Positions 14,752-16,372 of a DNA stretch of 16,372 nt are shown piece after piece. How positions within the stretch are numbered: the stretch's first letter is position 1; each line of letters begins with the position of its first letter. Source of the stretch: Willaertia magna (taxonomy: Eukaryota > Heterolobosea > Eutetramitea > Acrasida > Naegleriidae); contig CADWAF010001129.1 of assembly GCA_902984215.1 (NCBI GenBank), forward strand, positions 1 to 16,372, read 5' to 3'. The notes beneath the pieces were generated by a model. That model was given only the letters and a program-made list of their open reading frames with translations. It did not search any database and had not been told where the DNA came from. Made by a program: the position numbers and the translations under genes.

Positions 14752-15753
14752 TTAATAATTATTAAAATAGTGGATATTGGTTGGAATTTCTTGTTGTAAA
14801 TAATTTAATAAATTAATATGGTAATTTTCTATATTTGTTAAATATTCAATAGAATAAGTTGTAGATTCTATACTTCTATTTCTAGATTTAATTCTTTCTA
14901 AAATTGTTGGGATATTTACATTTAAATAAATATATAAATTTGGAAAGAATAATTCTTTAGGTAAATTTTTTAAATATTTATTAAATTCTAAATTATAATT
15001 ATTTAATTCTTCATTTGTTAAAATATTTAATTGATTTAAATTATTTACAAAAACAAATTTATCTGCAAATAGAGATCTATCAAAAATTACTATTTTTGGA
15101 TTATTATTTAAATTATTATTATTAATAAATTGTTGATATTGTTCAATTTTATTATTTAAAATCCATTTTTGGAATTGTAAACCATATTCTTTTTGATTTT
15201 TTAAATAATTATTAAATAATTCATTATTATCTACATTTTCAGTAATGTAACAAATATTTTTAAAATTATTAAAAGTTAAATAATTAATTAATTGATTACA
15301 AAAAGTAGTTTTACCAGCTCCAATATTTCCATCTACACAAATAACAAATAATTCTTTAGCATTATTAGATGATGCTCCCAATAATCTTTTCTTTTCATTT
15401 TCTTTCGTAATTAAAGCAATTCCACCAATTCCAGCAAATAATTTTTCTAAACGAAAAGTATTTGTATTTGGATCAAATAATAAAATACATTCATGAGATT
15501 GTTGTTTATAATGTTTTTCTTCATATTTTCCTTTAAATCCATCTTCTTTAATTTGTAATAAAACACTACCTGATTGATAATCAATTTTTATTTCACCATC
15601 CCATTGACTTTCTTTTATTCTTTTAGGTTTAAATTGATATACAAGTGATTGATATTGTTTATTATTATTGTTATTTGTATTATTATTATTGTTGGATTGA
15701 ATGGTTTCTCCTAATTCTACATCGTAATCTGTGTCTTGTTGAGGAAGATTCAT
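14752..15753 (-). CDS. EAF-domain / deoxynucleoside kinase fusion protein
   Basis: One uninterrupted 333-residue frame carries two unrelated modules. Residues 10-110 match the EAF N-terminal domain (ELL-associated factor of RNA polymerase II elongation): VELGETIQ, YQFKP (39-43), FKGKYEE and HECILLFDPNTNTFRLEKL (87-105), interrupted by an Asn tract (21-31). Residues 135-333 are a deoxynucleoside kinase: P-loop GNIGAGKTT (142-150), Glu172 of the E-P/V-type motif, GLQFQKWIL (191-199), the DRS motif (225-227) and a LID-type ERIKSRNRSIE (286-296). Kinases of this family phosphorylate deoxynucleosides for the dNTP salvage pool. The linker 106-134 has no stop, frameshift or convincing splice sites. 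The ATG at 15753 follows an A-rich leader and precedes the EAF domain. Each domain call is good; that they form one working protein is inferred from the single frame. Confidence 0.82.
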   Translation of the reverse strand: MNLPQQDTDYDVELGETIQSNNNNNTNNNNNKQYQSLVYQFKPKRIKESQWDGEIKIDYQSGSVLLQIKEDGFKGKYEEKHYKQQSHECILLFDPNTNTFRLEKLFAGIGGIALITKENEKKRLLGASSNNAKELFVICVDGNIGAGKTTFCNQLINYLTFNNFKNICYITENVDNNELFNNYLKNQKEYGLQFQKWILNNKIEQYQQFINNNNLNNNPKIVIFDRSLFADKFVFVNNLNQLNILTNEELNNYNLEFNKYLKNLPKELFFPNLYIYLNVNIPTILERIKSRNRSIESTTYSIEYLTNIENYHINLLNYLQQEIPTNIHYFNNY

Positions 15754-15986
15754 TTTGTTTTATTATTTTTTTTTTAAATTATTATTATTTGAAGGAATTA
15801 TTAATTTTCTAAATTGAAATTTTTAAACAGAAAGGTTATATTATTTTTATGTTTACGAATGATAAATTCCAATGAGTGTACTGCAAAGAACAATGTAAAG
15901 TCATCTAGTGCATTGTTTTCTTTTCATGTTGCTAATCATTAATTCCAACAAACATTAGAATTTCATACAACAAATTGTAAAAAAAA
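15754..15986. promoter_or_regulatory. Divergent promoter region, EAF-dNK / UBE2T-like
   Basis: It holds a CCAAT box at 15869-15873, TTACGAATGAT near 15853, and an inverted repeat AACAATG (15889-15895) / CATTGTT (15911-15917) with a 15-nt loop. AACAATGTAAAG here is also in the LYRM1/CDP-DAG synthase promoter. AACAAT is the core of HMG/SOX-type sites. An A-run precedes the + strand ATG at 15987. Confidence 0.5.
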
Positions 15987-16372
15987 ATGTCTCAACAATC
16001 CATGATGTTACTCAATCGCATGAAAAAAGAATTAGATTTATTAATGAATCAACCTCCCCACGGAATAGCCGCCTATCCAAAATCAGAAGATAGAATTGAT
16101 CAATTAGAAGCTAAAATTCAAGGTACTCCTAATACTCCATATGAACAAGGTGAATTTCTATTAGAAATTAATATTCCAGATAAATATCCAATACAACCAC
16201 CAAATATAAGATTTAAAACTAAAATTTATCATCCAAATATAGATAATGGTGGTAGAATTTGTTTAGATTTATTAAATATGCCACCAAAAGGTGGATGGAA
16301 ACCAAGTTTAAATATTTCAACAATTTTAACTTCAATTAAATTATTAATGAATGAACCAAATGCAGATGATGG
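15987..16372 (+). CDS. UBE2T: Ubiquitin-conjugating enzyme E2, UBE2T-like (partial, runs off window)
   Basis: The first 128 codons of an E2 enzyme are present and continue past the right edge. The UBC fold motifs are all there: TPNTPYEQGEFLLEI, YPIQPPNIRF, the HPN triad (82-84), and the catalytic Cys92 in GRICLDLL. MPPKGGWKPSLNIST (about 98-112) is close to the distinctive LPPKGAWRPSLNI of UBE2T (FANCT), and the N-terminal RMKKELDLLMNQPPHGI also fits that protein. UBE2T mono-ubiquitinates FANCD2/FANCI in interstrand crosslink repair. There is no intron up to the edge. It is divergent from the EAF-dNK gene. That it is an E2 is certain; the UBE2T subtype is well supported but a related E2 is possible. 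Confidence 0.88.
   Translation, partial: MSQQSMMLLNRMKKELDLLMNQPPHGIAAYPKSEDRIDQLEAKIQGTPNTPYEQGEFLLEINIPDKYPIQPPNIRFKTKIYHPNIDNGGRICLDLLNMPPKGGWKPSLNISTILTSIKLLMNEPNADD

Overview
The window is nuclear DNA from a very AT-rich, compact-genome protist. Eukaryotic origin is shown by two spliceosomal introns, a 5S rRNA gene, a remnant of a nuclear-type tRNA-Gly gene, and NECAP, LETM1-like, LYRM1, EAF and UBE2T-type proteins. A CFAP73/CCDC42-type axonemal coiled-coil protein implies that the organism builds flagella. Asn-rich tracts, A-runs before start codons and exclusive use of TAA stops fit several AT-rich protists. The flagellar gene argues against dictyostelids and makes a heterolobosean (Naegleria-like) amoeboflagellate an attractive guess, but the species cannot be fixed from this window.

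Layout. 1-2164 (+ strand): adenylate kinase, then a three-exon NECAP endocytic adaptor gene. 2413-7644 (+): one very large unrecognised helical protein (about 1743 aa) with an E2F-type site upstream. 7654-8391 (-): an RCC1-repeat protein ending 9 bp from the giant gene, with its frame interrupted by two mutually compensating shifts; an older, decayed RCC1 copy lies just upstream at about 8432-8545. 8600-9980: a gene-poor stretch holding a tRNA-Gly 3' end split by a 531-bp insertion between 8-bp direct repeats, then a 5S rRNA gene (-). The insertion carries an exon-like coding fragment and a 52-bp imperfect direct repeat.

10104-16372: a tightly packed run of alternating genes. A LETM1-like mitochondrial protein (-) and the CFAP73-like protein (+) share a 65-bp head-to-head promoter. 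LYRM1 (-) meets the CFAP73-like gene tail to tail. CDP-diacylglycerol synthase (+) is divergent from LYRM1. A predicted fusion of an EAF transcription-elongation domain to a deoxynucleoside kinase (-) follows, divergent from a UBE2T-like ubiquitin-conjugating enzyme (+) that runs off the right edge.

No operon logic applies. Weak themes are nucleotide metabolism (adenylate kinase, deoxynucleoside kinase), mitochondria (LETM1, LYRM1), and S-phase or DNA-repair control (E2F-like sites, dNK beside UBE2T). The most unusual items are the EAF-dNK fusion, the split tRNA-Gly locus and the frame-shifted RCC1 gene with its decayed duplicate.
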